Virus record (IMG/VR): IMGVR_UViG_3300044612_000719
Location: 33,276 to 97,275 of that record
Length of the DNA stretch: 64,000 bases
Direction: 5' to 3' (one strand)
Source of the DNA: a virus
Part shown: piece after piece, positions 54,909-63,326 of the stretch
Layout: every line of letters begins with the position of its first letter
How positions within the stretch are numbered: the first letter of the stretch is position 1
Program-made: the position numbers and the translations under genes
Notes under the pieces: model-generated
Told to the model about the DNA's origin: nothing
Database searches by the model: none
What the model saw: only the letters and a program-made list of their open reading frames with translations

Positions 54909-55631
54909 TTAGTTGTTAAAGCCGAGTTCTTCTGATGCAATCTGCACCAAGTCACGCTTGGAAGGCACCTGAATGATGTCTTCGGTGTAAGCCGTTTCGG
55001 TAAACTCAGCGAGTTGGGCGCTGGTCAATGGAGTCAAACCCCATTCTTCAAGATCAGCCGCTTTGACCATCTGAAGCAAGGTGGACGATGTTGCGCCCTT
55101 ACCTGTGCGTGAGATAGCCCAGTAGTGCTTATCAAGAGGACCAGTGCGGTCGCTGTTGTGGAAGTTCTTCAACTGGTCAATAACTCGTGGACCAATCTCC
55201 AATGAACGAAGCACTGGGTCTTCACCTTCGGTGAGAAGTGCAACGTTAAAGTTGTGGCGCTTGGATGGGCGGTTGCCTGCCTTGCAGAGTGGGCAATCTT
55301 CACCGATGCAAACGAACGACTTCTGACCAGAACGCTCAAGCCAGTGCTGACCATACGAAGCGTATGGAGCATCGCCAATAAAGCGAATGATCTGAGTGTC
55401 TTCGGACAACTTAAGACGGACTGCGTAGTTACTGTCACCAGTCTTTACGGAGTCAACACCACTCCAACCACTGCGGACAACACGGCGTGCCTTAGGAGCA
55501 TCGTCTTCGTCCAGAGTCACTGCTGGTCGTGGCTTGCGGGTAATTTCTTCATCCCCAGTGGACTGGGCTGGCTTCTTGCGAACAACAGGTTGGAACTCTG
55601 TCTCGTCATCTTCAAAGTCTGTAAATGGCAT
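54909..55631 (-). CDS. single-stranded DNA-binding-like protein
   Basis: 240 residues. A disordered acidic start is followed by 'GDSNYAVRLKLSEDTQIIRF', 'GQKSFVCIGEDCPLCKAGNR' (a C-x5-C-x2-C zinc motif within an OB-like region), 'VALLTEGEDPVLRSLEIGPR' and 'HNSDRTGPLDKHYWAISRTG'. This organisation resembles gp32-type SSBs of phages. It is encoded directly upstream of the polymerase in transcription order. Confidence 0.83.
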   Translation of the reverse strand: MPFTDFEDDETEFQPVVRKKPAQSTGDEEITRKPRPAVTLDEDDAPKARRVVRSGWSGVDSVKTGDSNYAVRLKLSEDTQIIRFIGDAPYASYGQHWLERSGQKSFVCIGEDCPLCKAGNRPSKRHNFNVALLTEGEDPVLRSLEIGPRVIDQLKNFHNSDRTGPLDKHYWAISRTGKGATSSTLLQMVKAADLEEWGLTPLTSAQLAEFTETAYTEDIIQVPSKRDLVQIASEELGFNN

Positions 55632-55649
55632 CGTTTTTTCTTTCTGTGA

Positions 55650-56084
55650 TTATTTTGGATAGTTTTTTGCTGTGTGCTCCGCAAACTTATTCCAGTCTGC
55701 TTCCGCAGTGCCTAGTTTAAATGTTTGCATTGCTTCAAGTAGAAACTCTACCTGAGGTCTGCTGTATAACCTACGTCCTTTTGTAGATTTGTTAGGAATT
55801 TGTACGCCCTTAGGAGTTGGCGTACGGTACGTGGCTTTTGGTATCCAACCACGTGACTCCCACATACGAATCGTTACAGGTCGTCTGTTTACAGCAATTG
55901 CTAACTGACCAATGGTGAACATTTGTATCTCTTCACCATTGATCCGAAAGACTTTGTAGCGAGCGCCGTTAAAGCGATCACTTAAATGTGAATCTTGTTT
56001 CTTAGTTGCTGGACGATTTTTGGGCGCACGAGATCCTGGAAAGTCGGGCAGGTCGCCAAACATGTCAAGTGCTTTATCGCTCAC
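55650..56084 (-). CDS. MerR-like HTH protein
   Basis: 144 residues from a GTG that overlaps the previous stop. 'IQMFTIGQLAIAVNRRPVTI' and 'RMWESRGWIPKATYRTPTPK' form a MerR-type winged HTH (helix-turn-helix at about 55-75), ending 'GRRLYSRPQVEFLLEAMQTF'. It resembles phage proteins that bind DNA in the replication region. Possibly an initiator or regulator. Confidence 0.78.
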   Translation of the reverse strand: MSDKALDMFGDLPDFPGSRAPKNRPATKKQDSHLSDRFNGARYKVFRINGEEIQMFTIGQLAIAVNRRPVTIRMWESRGWIPKATYRTPTPKGVQIPNKSTKGRRLYSRPQVEFLLEAMQTFKLGTAEADWNKFAEHTAKNYPK

Positions 56085-56515
56085 GCTTTAAATGCCCACG
56101 TTTCTTTTTCAACATAGAACGAAGTAACTGTTTCTTCTTGGTCTTTGTTTTCCCATGCAAACTTCACAAGGTTGTCTTCGTCTACAACTTCAACAACTTT
56201 CTTGATGGCGTCCCAATAACCATTGCTACGTGCCCACTGCTCTACAGCAGTAACATCCAATGAACGAGAGATACGGCGCTCACGCTTCAACTCGTACGAG
56301 CCAACCTTCAACCACTGATGACCTTTGTCGTCCGTGTAACCAAAGATGCTGACAGCCTCAGTCAGTTGCTTCTTCATTTCACCTAAGCGCTTTTCAAGAA
56401 TGTCAATAGTCTCTTTGGACTTTTTGAATTCTTCAGCAAGGCGCTCCATGTGCACCTCATCAAAGTTTTCAATGATGGATTTCTCCGCTGGTTTTTCCCT
56501 CTTTACTGTTGCCAT
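56081..56515 (-). CDS. coiled-coil protein, unknown
   Basis: 144 residues: MATVKREKPAEKSIIENFDE, a long coiled-coil (ERLAEEFKKSKETIDILEKR then LGEMKKQLTEAVSIFG), then a beta-rich part 'HQWLKVGSYELKRERRISRS' and 'NLVKFAWENKDQEETVTSFY'. Similar proteins are conserved in actinophage replication modules. Its TGA overlaps the MerR-like GTG. Confidence 0.76.
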   Translation of the reverse strand: MATVKREKPAEKSIIENFDEVHMERLAEEFKKSKETIDILEKRLGEMKKQLTEAVSIFGYTDDKGHQWLKVGSYELKRERRISRSLDVTAVEQWARSNGYWDAIKKVVEVVDEDNLVKFAWENKDQEETVTSFYVEKETWAFKA

Positions 56516-56516
56516 A

Positions 56517-58064
56517 TTAAACCTCCGAGTTGGATATGAAGTCTGAAAGTGTACCGATAGTCAGTTCAAATTTGCCCTGACTGTCATAATTCCCGTCAAT
56601 GAAAGCCTCATTGATGCCACGCTTCTGTTGAAGCATTTCATACTGGCGCTCTTCAATGGAACCCTTCATAACGAATGAAGCCACGGTAACATGGGGGTGT
56701 AACGAAGATAGACGGATGATGCGAGCCTCTCGCTGATCCAGTTTTCCAGCGCTCCATGGCAGGTCATAGGAGATGAGGTAGTTGGCGTTAGGCAAGTCCA
56801 CGCCGTAACCACCAGCGTCTGATGATAGGAACAGGCGGGTATGTGGGTCAGTAGCGAATTGCTGTTTGGCGCCGTCCCTCTCTTCAGCGGTCATGCCTCC
56901 CATAAACAGCACGCTGTTAGTTAAAGGGCGCATAGCCTCTTGAATCAATCGTAAGTTCTGTTTAAAGAATGAGAAGAGAACAACCTTACTGTCGGGGTCG
57001 CCTGACAGGATGTCTGAGACGTACTCCAAGACAGATGCCAACTTTGGCGACTTAGCGTTCTCAGGGAGCCACCCAGCCTTGATGATCTTGTCCGCATACT
57101 GACTGCCATCGGTACCACGTGACTCACGGAACTTACGTGCCGAGTCGTAGACAAGGGCTGGGTTATCACACAGCATGCGCAAGATAGTTAAGCGGGACAT
57201 GATTTGACCTTGCGCTTCACCACCCCCGTCACCTCCGTTGTAGTGCGACCACAAGTCAAAACCACGACCATGAGTAGCAATTGCATTGTTAATTTCTTTA
57301 ATGAGATCTTTAGCAATGGTTTGGTATGCAACAGAACCAGCGTTATCAAACGACACAGGTATTACCTGATGTATAACTTTTGGCAGTTGGTCGGCAATAT
57401 CTGCTCGGGTCTTACGAACCATGGACTCAGTAAGGCTGTCCTGTAGTTGCTTTAGGTTGCGATAGCGCATTGGCTTGCCGTAGTGGTCACGAACAATGAA
57501 CGTGCGGTCAAAGATGTCAAAGCGACCTAGCACGCTCTTATCAACAAACTCCATAATTGAAAACAGTTCTTCTGGCTTGTTCTCAATAGGCTGACCCGTT
57601 AATGCAAAGCGGTAGTGACATTTAGAGCCAAGACGCTTAAGCAACTTAGAGCGCTTTGCTCTAGGTGATTTGATAATAGTTGCTTCGTCTATGACCATGG
57701 CGTCACAACTAAGCGCTAGAAACTCTTTCTCATCTTTGACCAGCATCTCAGGGTTAACAATGACATAACGACAACGCAGAGCACTACGCCATAGTGGTGA
57801 TCGGGCATTTTTAGAGCCATCAATCACAATTGCTTTTGAGTTAGTGAACTTCTTAATTTCACGAAGCCACTGAAACTTAAGTGAGGACGGAACGATTACA
57901 GCAACACGATCAATCTCTCCATCATCAAACAAGCGTTCAATGGCGGCAAGTGTGGTCGGTGTTTTACCAGCGCCCATCACCATGGCAAGCATCATCTGTC
58001 CACGATCCACCATGCGTTCCATGGCTTCCTGTTGGAACGGATACAAGGTGCCATTAAAGGTCAT
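56517..58064 (-). CDS. SNF2-like DNA helicase
   Basis: 515 residues from the ATG overlapping the primase stop (ATGA). Walker A GAGKT at 31-35 (AMVMGAGKTPTTLAAIERL), 'VIVPSSLKFQWLREIKKFTN', motif II 'MVIDEATIIK' (DEAT), motif III 'ALTGQPIENKPEELF', C-terminal 'KVVLFSFFKQNLRLI', 'TRLFLSSDAGGYGVDLPNAN' and 'LDQREARIIRLSS' (motif VI). It differs from the DEAH SNF2 at 30813. Acts on DNA within the replication module. Confidence 0.92.
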   Translation of the reverse strand: MTFNGTLYPFQQEAMERMVDRGQMMLAMVMGAGKTPTTLAAIERLFDDGEIDRVAVIVPSSLKFQWLREIKKFTNSKAIVIDGSKNARSPLWRSALRCRYVIVNPEMLVKDEKEFLALSCDAMVIDEATIIKSPRAKRSKLLKRLGSKCHYRFALTGQPIENKPEELFSIMEFVDKSVLGRFDIFDRTFIVRDHYGKPMRYRNLKQLQDSLTESMVRKTRADIADQLPKVIHQVIPVSFDNAGSVAYQTIAKDLIKEINNAIATHGRGFDLWSHYNGGDGGGEAQGQIMSRLTILRMLCDNPALVYDSARKFRESRGTDGSQYADKIIKAGWLPENAKSPKLASVLEYVSDILSGDPDSKVVLFSFFKQNLRLIQEAMRPLTNSVLFMGGMTAEERDGAKQQFATDPHTRLFLSSDAGGYGVDLPNANYLISYDLPWSAGKLDQREARIIRLSSLHPHVTVASFVMKGSIEERQYEMLQQKRGINEAFIDGNYDSQGKFELTIGTLSDFISNSEV

Positions 58065-58990
58065 TGCATCCACCAGGGTACAACAGAGGCAGTGGTAACG
58101 GCGTGATTGACTTGTTCATCAGTCATGTCACCAATGTCTTTGGCGTCAGTCTTGTCGTAGTTCAAGAAGAAGATACCGTCACGGAACCGTGGAAGGTTCT
58201 TTAGCAAGAACTTTGCAGATTCAATACCTGCTTTGTCGTTGTCCATCGCAATGATTACTCGTTCTGCAACGTCTGTAACTAGTTGCATCTGCTCTTTGCT
58301 GACATGCGCACCGAACGTGGCGAGGGCTTGTATTCCCCCGAATGATGAAGCGAACCTCACCACGTCCAGTGGTGACTCAACAAGGACTGCTGTCCTTGAT
58401 TGAAACCGCTCAATCCCAAACAGTGTGTGGCTCTTCTTCACGCCTGTTGGGTTGTTGTTGAAATAGTTGTAACCCTTTTCCTGCCATCCCATGAGTTCTC
58501 CAAACGGAGACACAATAGGAATAACCCATGCTTTCTTAAGCACGTTCCATTTAATACCATGTGCAAGAGCAACATCGGCGTCAAGGTGGCGCTGTACGAG
58601 TTCTCGGTGAGGTACTAAAGAGAAACGGCTGTACGAGACCCAATCAACGTCTGGCTGAAACTCAACACGTTCTGGTGCTGTTAAACGATTGATACCTGTT
58701 TCAATGAGCAACTGGTTAACTGCTGACACGCTATCAGGGTTACCTGTTAACTCCGATACAAGACCAGCGAGTGTTCCACGAGCACCGCATGAGTGGCAGA
58801 TCCATAAACCGCTCTCTGCATTCATAGACCATGAAGGTGACCCATCTGCACGACCTGTTCGCTTCTCATGAACAGGACAGCATCCCGAAATCTCACGACC
58901 GTTTGTTCGGCGTACATCTACGCCAAGTTCTAAAAGGACGCTTGCTAGATCAGTAGTACCAGTTGTCGGTGTCGCCGTCTTCATTTTCAT
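58061..58990 (-). CDS. DNA primase, zinc-finger plus Toprim
   Basis: 309 residues. The CHC2 zinc finger (C38, H41, C65, C68: CCPVH...WICHSCG) is followed by the Toprim domain 'TAVLVESPLDVVRFASSFGG' (catalytic Glu) and 'RVIIAMDNDKAGIESAKF' (DxD). It is shorter than bacterial DnaG and lacks the C-terminal helicase-binding part. ATG has GGAGG upstream. The first 41 bases overlap the end of the helicase gene in another frame. Confidence 0.92.
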   Translation of the reverse strand: MKMKTATPTTGTTDLASVLLELGVDVRRTNGREISGCCPVHEKRTGRADGSPSWSMNAESGLWICHSCGARGTLAGLVSELTGNPDSVSAVNQLLIETGINRLTAPERVEFQPDVDWVSYSRFSLVPHRELVQRHLDADVALAHGIKWNVLKKAWVIPIVSPFGELMGWQEKGYNYFNNNPTGVKKSHTLFGIERFQSRTAVLVESPLDVVRFASSFGGIQALATFGAHVSKEQMQLVTDVAERVIIAMDNDKAGIESAKFLLKNLPRFRDGIFFLNYDKTDAKDIGDMTDEQVNHAVTTASVVPWWMQ

Positions 58991-60206
58991 CTACCTCCGT
59001 AAAGTTCATGTTTTCCCAATCCCATTTGATCCTGACCTCACCCTTAGGTGATGACCGTGACAAGATAACCCGAATGATTGCTTGGTTATCAATATCAGGA
59101 TCTGATTCCACACCGAGCACAAGGTCTGAGTCCTGTGCAAATGATGATGTGTAACCAATTGCTTCCGCCGTAATTTGTCGTGACTTCTTGTTACCAAGTT
59201 TCCACGACAACACCTGTGTAGTCCCGATGATAGGGATATCAAAGCGCTGTGCCAACCTCTTAAGCGAGCGTGTGATATTTGTCAATGCTTGTGGTGAACC
59301 TTTAGGTTCCCCTTGTTCATCGTCCATGAGATACACACCGTCAACAATGAGTAGACGTGGTCGGTGCTGTTGCACCTTTCCAGCGAGCGCACTTACTGTT
59401 GTCAATGAGTGAGTATCTTCAGTCATGATGAATGGGTGCATGTTCTTGCGAAGTTTTAATGCTTTGCCGATGCGCTCCATGTCTTGAGCCGTCAAGTCAC
59501 CTCGGATGATTCGTGTATGTGGGACACCTGAAATGATGGCGTCGTAACGAGCCGCTTGCTCTTCAATACTCATTTCAAACGAAACATACATTGGCGTGAT
59601 GCCGTGGTTGTGAGCCGCATCAGCCATGATCAAGGTCATTAATGATTTACCCTTTTTTGCTTCACCAACGAACGTAACCAACTGCTGAGGCCGAAGACCA
59701 GCAGTGATCCGATCAAGACCAAGGAAGCCTGTCGGAATGCCACGAAGACCGTTCGGGGTGTTACGCATTTCTTCATACTTTGATAACCGTCCTTCCCATG
59801 ATTCCATGAGGTCAATGTCTCGTAAGCGTGCAACCTCTACTGAGGCTTTCTGCAAACCTTCAGAGAGTTTGTTAAAGGCTTCTTCTGTTTCGTTGCTGTT
59901 AAGTGCTGGTAGTGCAGAGGTGATTGCGGTAACTAAGTGCTGGTGCTTGTAAGCAACGTAGATCTCGTCAACAAGAGCCTGGAACGGTTCGTTCTCAGCA
60001 TTGAGCAAACGGATGTCTGCGTATTGTTGTTTGAAGACACGTGCGGTTGGAACCACGCTGTACTCACGCCAGTAATCAAGAACCCATAACCAAATGTCGG
60101 ACCACTCACCACTGAAGTGGTCTGGGCGTAATCCTGCGTCAATGACTTCGCTAAGTTCAGCGGTTTGGATTACCTTGCTGATTAGGAGATGTTCAGTTGA
60201 TGCCAT
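58950..60206 (-). CDS. dnaB: DnaB-like replicative helicase
   Basis: 418 residues from the ATG at 60206 (TAATG with the previous stop). The N-terminal helical domain is followed by the RecA-like core: 'QLVTFVGEAKKGKSLMTLIM' (Walker A), 'GITPMYVSFEMSIEEQAARY', 'RPRLLIVDGVYLMDD' (Walker B), 'FDIPIIGTTQVLSWKLG', 'FAQDSDLVLGVESDPDIDNQ'. It unwinds the fork with the primase and loader encoded alongside. Acidic tail (DENEDGDTDNWYY). Confidence 0.93.
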   Translation of the reverse strand: MASTEHLLISKVIQTAELSEVIDAGLRPDHFSGEWSDIWLWVLDYWREYSVVPTARVFKQQYADIRLLNAENEPFQALVDEIYVAYKHQHLVTAITSALPALNSNETEEAFNKLSEGLQKASVEVARLRDIDLMESWEGRLSKYEEMRNTPNGLRGIPTGFLGLDRITAGLRPQQLVTFVGEAKKGKSLMTLIMADAAHNHGITPMYVSFEMSIEEQAARYDAIISGVPHTRIIRGDLTAQDMERIGKALKLRKNMHPFIMTEDTHSLTTVSALAGKVQQHRPRLLIVDGVYLMDDEQGEPKGSPQALTNITRSLKRLAQRFDIPIIGTTQVLSWKLGNKKSRQITAEAIGYTSSFAQDSDLVLGVESDPDIDNQAIIRVILSRSSPKGEVRIKWDWENMNFTEVDENEDGDTDNWYY

Positions 60207-60646
60207 TAGAAAACCCAAGCGCTTGTAGGAGATGAAACTGTTGCACGAATACCAAGTATTGAGGCTTGTTCTTGGTGCGGGACGAAGATTGTACGGACTG
60301 AGCGCTTGAAACGCAAGTCGTATTCAAGATCATTTACGGTCTTGTAGTAAAAAACTGGCAATGACATACTTTTACGTTGTAGCCAGTTGTCTACCGCATC
60401 AACAGCATCTTCCGAAAGAAACGTGTAAACCTCGGCGCCAATACCCAAACGATGAGTTGTGTCATACAAAGACTTCAATGGAAGGTCGTTAGGCTTCCAT
60501 AACTTTAAGACACGTTCCCAATTGTTGCGTGCTTGATACAAGGCACTTCCAATTCCTTTAACACCATCTGGAGGTGTTGCAAGCAAGTCTTCAAAGATGA
60601 CTCCGTAGCCAACATCTTCGTATGATTGAATGTCGTTACCAAGCAT
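60206..60646 (-). CDS. conserved replication-region protein, unknown
   Basis: 146 residues: MLGNDIQSYEDVGYGVIFED, 'RVLKLWKPNDLPLKSLYDTT', 'DAVDNWLQRKSMSLPVFYYK', 'RFKRSVRTIFVPHQEQASIL', 'GIRATVSSPTSAWVF'. Alpha/beta with a HAD-like look (E-V-Y-T-F-L... R-T-I-F-V-P) but no clear catalytic Asp. Located between the helicase and its loader, with one-base overlaps. Confidence 0.78.
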   Translation of the reverse strand: MLGNDIQSYEDVGYGVIFEDLLATPPDGVKGIGSALYQARNNWERVLKLWKPNDLPLKSLYDTTHRLGIGAEVYTFLSEDAVDAVDNWLQRKSMSLPVFYYKTVNDLEYDLRFKRSVRTIFVPHQEQASILGIRATVSSPTSAWVF

Positions 60647-61278
60647 CAGTCTTTAGTCCTGTAATCCTCACCAGTGATACCAAGCATAAAGCATGACTGC
60701 TTGATGATTGAGTACACCCGTGGGCTGTAGAGGACTGACAGTTTGTCTGGGTTGATCTCTGTTGTGTAAATCGTAGGAAGTTGCATTTCATAGCGAGACT
60801 CAATCATGTTTGACACAGTCTTTGCCATGTACTCAGTTAAGCGGTCTGAGTTCAAGTTGTCAATCACGACAATGTCATAAACACGGCGCATGTACTTAAG
60901 CAAGTTTGGATCGCCGTACATCTCAGGCAACTCACCATCGTTGTTACGTGAGTCGTGAACCATTTCAGTGAAGATGTCATATGACAAGAACAACCCACTG
61001 AGTTCGTTGTTGGTCACTACTTCACGCAATGCGGCTACTGCCATGTGTGTTTTACCAAGACCTGTTTTGCCATGGATGTACAAACCCATGCCATCTTCCA
61101 TGCGCTTGTCAATGCTCTTTGACCACTTTTCAATAGCGGTCTTAAATTGATCGGAACCGTGATCAATGTCGTAGTTGTTGAATGTGCAACTCTTATAACG
61201 AGGTGGTACACGCAAGTTCTTTAAACGTTCGTCAACTGGACGGTTGCGCCAGTACTTATTACTCTTCCATTCGCTCAT
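60646..61278 (-). CDS. DnaC-like helicase loader (AAA+)
   Basis: 210 residues. 'GLYIHGKTGLGKTHMAVAAL' (Walker A at about 70-77), 'MRRVYDIVVIDNLNSDRLTE' (Walker B), 'TVSNMIESRYEMQLPTIYTT' (sensor I) and 'YSPRVYSIIKQSCFMLGITG' (Arg finger and sensor II region). It fits DnaC/DnaI-type loaders that place DnaB on DNA. With DnaA boxes at 26.75 kb, host DnaA plus this loader would be a plausible initiation route. Confidence 0.9.
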   Translation of the reverse strand: MSEWKSNKYWRNRPVDERLKNLRVPPRYKSCTFNNYDIDHGSDQFKTAIEKWSKSIDKRMEDGMGLYIHGKTGLGKTHMAVAALREVVTNNELSGLFLSYDIFTEMVHDSRNNDGELPEMYGDPNLLKYMRRVYDIVVIDNLNSDRLTEYMAKTVSNMIESRYEMQLPTIYTTEINPDKLSVLYSPRVYSIIKQSCFMLGITGEDYRTKD

Positions 61279-61448
61279 TTGTCATCCGTTTTGTAAGGGG
61301 AAGTAGATGATACCGCACAGCGGTGGTCTAAGAAGGTAACTGGATCTAAAAAATACAGATCACAGCAAATGCAATGTATGAACGATTTACTCTTCTGTAA
61401 GTCGTTGGTCAATTGATATTGAAGTTGGCTGATCGTCTTCTTTGACAT
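61275..61448 (-). CDS. small zinc-finger protein
   Basis: 57 residues from the ATG at 61448 with AAAGGAGATGC directly upstream: MSKKTISQLQYQLTNDLQKS. 'KSFIHCICCDLYFLDPVTFL' and 'DHRC' provide C-x2-C...H-x2-C for a C2HC zinc finger. It overlaps the 3' end of 61387-61788 by about 60 bases in another frame and the loader by 4. Probable accessory replication factor. Confidence 0.7.
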   Translation of the reverse strand: MSKKTISQLQYQLTNDLQKSKSFIHCICCDLYFLDPVTFLDHRCAVSSTSPYKTDDK

Positions 61449-61788
61449 GCATCTCCTTTGCATATTTGTCTAAGTTTGCTAAGAACGCCCTCCACGGCGC
61501 TACGTCTACTGGCAGTGCCCTTCGTGAGATGTCCTTAACGAACGCCAAGATCATGCCACGGATTTGTTCATTTGAAAACCCCTTATCGGAAAGTTTCTTA
61601 AAACCTTTCATTAGGGCGGGTCCATTTACTGGGGCGGTGATTCTCTCCAGCGTTTCGGCAGGCAAATTGTCACGGAAGAAGTAAACCAAACTTCCTCGGG
61701 AGTCTTGTTTCTTCTGTTTAGGAGCAACTTCTTTTTTGTCAAGGTCTTCGCCTAAACCGATTCCCCAGTCGTCAGATTGATTTTTCAT
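61387..61788 (-). CDS. replication-region protein, unknown
   Basis: 133 residues: MKNQSDDWGIGLGEDLDKKE, 'GSLVYFFRDNLPAETLERIT', 'FSNEQIRGMILAFVKDISRR', 'PWRAFLANLDKYAKEMHVKE'. Helical, with a lysine-rich linker. Located between an initiator-like gene and the loader. Conserved-looking but not recognised; may help load the replisome. Confidence 0.76.
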   Translation of the reverse strand: MKNQSDDWGIGLGEDLDKKEVAPKQKKQDSRGSLVYFFRDNLPAETLERITAPVNGPALMKGFKKLSDKGFSNEQIRGMILAFVKDISRRALPVDVAPWRAFLANLDKYAKEMHVKEDDQPTSISIDQRLTEE

Positions 61789-62257
61789 CCATCAACCTCT
61801 GATCTACATTTGTTGAATTTTTCCCCTTCTTGATTTTATTACTCTTGTTAGTTACTCTTGATTGGGTGTCACCCGTGACACTACTAGTGGTGTCTCCCGT
61901 GACACTACCTAGTGTCTCCACAGTCACTACTAGGGGTGACTCGTGTGTCACTAGTGGGTTGTTAAAGTTGACGTAGTAGCGGTTCGTCAAGTTCTTGTTG
62001 TTGCGGGTCACACGGTGTTGCTTGACAATCAAACCAATCTCTTCCAGACGCTTCATAGATCGGATCACCGTACGGCGGTCACACCCCAACTGGTCAGCAA
62101 TGTGCTGGTACGAGGTTGTCAACTCTTGGGTGTCAGGGTGCAGGTACTGGAGCATGTGGTTCAGCACGGCATGCGAGATGTAGTCCGTAGCGATGTATGG
62201 GAGCACCCATCTTGGGACAGGTAGAAAGGGTCCACTCAACTTATTGTTTCTTGCCAT
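61772..62257 (-). CDS. winged-helix replication initiator-like protein
   Basis: 161 residues from the ATG at 62257, which has CCTGAGGAG upstream, the same purine block found in the early-operon leaders. A start at 62290 has a weak site. 'VPRWVLPYIATDYISHAVLN', 'LTTSYQHIADQLGCDRRTVI', 'RSMKRLEEIGLIVKQHRVTR' is a winged HTH like those of helix-turn-helix initiator and RepA-like proteins. Thr/Ser/Val-rich C-terminus. First gene of the replication operon. Confidence 0.83.
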   Translation of the reverse strand: MARNNKLSGPFLPVPRWVLPYIATDYISHAVLNHMLQYLHPDTQELTTSYQHIADQLGCDRRTVIRSMKRLEEIGLIVKQHRVTRNNKNLTNRYYVNFNNPLVTHESPLVVTVETLGSVTGDTTSSVTGDTQSRVTNKSNKIKKGKNSTNVDQRLMDEKSI

Positions 62258-62310
62258 AACGCTCCTCAGGTTGTTATCTAGGGTCGCCATGCTACACTCT
62301 CGCCAGCGCT

Positions 62311-62436
62311 TTTAGCACTTTCCTGATCGGGTGCTAAAGTGTTTAGAGTGTTGGGAGGAGGGCGACCTCCTCAGGACGACAGAGCGGGGGCTTTCCCTCC
62401 TTTCTCCCCCGCCCGTGTTTATGGCTCTCCTCCCAA
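62311..62436. promoter_or_regulatory. divergent structured regulatory region
   Basis: Contains a TTTAGCAC/GTGCTAAA palindrome (62311-62318, 62331-62338); GAGGAGG-GCGA-CCTCCTC (62355-62372); an alternative long-range stem TTGGGAGGAG/CTCCTCCCAA (62351-62360, 62427-62436); and GCGGGGG/CCCCCGC (62384-62390, 62406-62412). The minus strand carries GTCCTGAGGAGGTC (62364-62377), identical in form to the leader ribosome-site hairpins but with no start codon near it. It lies between divergent operons, so it should hold promoters and operators for both. Confidence 0.6.
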
Positions 62437-62452
62437 CCGCTAAACTTGTTTG

Positions 62453-62617
62453 ATGGCATCTAAAAAAGAAGTATGGGATAAACCCAATCCAAAGAAGAAA
62501 TCAGAGAAGTTGACACCTGATCAAAAGTCAGAAGCAAAGGCTCGTGCTAAAGCCGCTGGTCGTCCGTACCCAAACCTTGTTGACAACATGGCTGTCAGTA
62601 AGAAAGGTAAGAAGTAA
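62453..62617 (+). CDS. small basic protein with AAGRPYPNLVDN motif
   Basis: 54 residues: MASKKEVWDKPNPKKKSEKL, TPDQKSEAKARAKAAGRPYP, NLVDNMAVSKKGKK. The 'AKARAKAAGRPYPNLVDNM' core is shared with small hypothetical proteins of phages and bacteria. Highly basic, probably nucleic-acid binding. No clear Shine-Dalgarno; its TAA overlaps the next ATG. Starts the rightward operon after the divergent region. Confidence 0.76.
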   Translation: MASKKEVWDKPNPKKKSEKLTPDQKSEAKARAKAAGRPYPNLVDNMAVSKKGKK

Positions 62618-62892
62618 TGGCAAAGTCAGAAGCGTGGCAACGTAAAGAAGGTAAGAACGAAAAGGGTGGGCTTAACGAAAAAGGCCGTAAGTCCTACGAG
62701 AAGGCTAACCCTGGTTCAGATCTTAAGCCACCTGTAAAGAAAGAACAAGCCGCTAAGTCTAAGAAGTCTGCGGCTCGCCGTGAGTCCTTTTGTGCCCGCA
62801 TGGAAGGCATGAAGAAGAAAAACACATCGTCAAAGACGGCTAATGATCCAGATAGCCGTATCAATAAATCACTAAGAGCATGGGATTGCTAA
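62617..62892 (+). CDS. DUF6321-like basic protein
   Basis: 91 residues: MAKSEAWQRKEGKNEKGGLN, EKGRKSYEKANPGSDLKPPV, 'ESFCARMEGMKKKNTSSKTA', 'RINKSLRAWDC'. The 'AWxRxEGKNxxGGLNxKGRxSY' start and 'RxSFxARMxGM...SLRAW' end match a small family found in phages (DUF6321), probably associated with DNA or the head. ATG overlaps the previous stop and its stop overlaps the next ATG. Confidence 0.82.
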   Translation: MAKSEAWQRKEGKNEKGGLNEKGRKSYEKANPGSDLKPPVKKEQAAKSKKSAARRESFCARMEGMKKKNTSSKTANDPDSRINKSLRAWDC

Positions 62893-63326
62893 TGAAGAAA
62901 CTTGTTGATTCGTTAAAGGTTGCATTGGCAGATGCAGTGACTATGTACTTCGTTGCACATGGGTACCACTGGAACGTAGAAGGTCAAGACTTCAGCCAGT
63001 ACCACGCATTGTTTGCTGAGATCTACGAAGATGTCTACAGCAGTATTGACCCATTGGCAGAGAGCATCCGCAAGATGGATGAGTACGCTCCATTTACGTT
63101 GAGTAAGTTCACAGAACTACGCACAGTGGAAGCCAAAGAAGTTAAGCCAGAACCACAGGCAATGGCTAAAGCACTATTGAAAGTAAATGATGGAGTACTA
63201 GAGACTCTTGTCAAAGCCTTCCATGCCGCCAATGACGCTGACGAACAGGGTATTGCTAACCTACTCGCAGAGCGCATTGACATGCATGAAAAGTGGCGTT
63301 GGCAGTTAAAGGCGTCAACTAAATAG
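62892..63326 (+). CDS. Dps/ferritin-like protein
   Basis: 144 residues from the ATG in TAATG (62892). 'LADAVTMYFVAHGYHWNVEG', 'DFSQYHALFAEIYEDVYSSI' and 'DPLAESIRKMDEYAPFTLSK' match Dps: the H-x-x-H-W-N-V ferroxidase motif (here H-G-Y-H-W-N-V) and D/E of the second helix. It would bind iron and possibly DNA and protect phage or host DNA from oxidative damage. Its end overlaps the convergent 63319 gene by 8 bases. Confidence 0.87.
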   Translation: MKKLVDSLKVALADAVTMYFVAHGYHWNVEGQDFSQYHALFAEIYEDVYSSIDPLAESIRKMDEYAPFTLSKFTELRTVEAKEVKPEPQAMAKALLKVNDGVLETLVKAFHAANDADEQGIANLLAERIDMHEKWRWQLKASTK

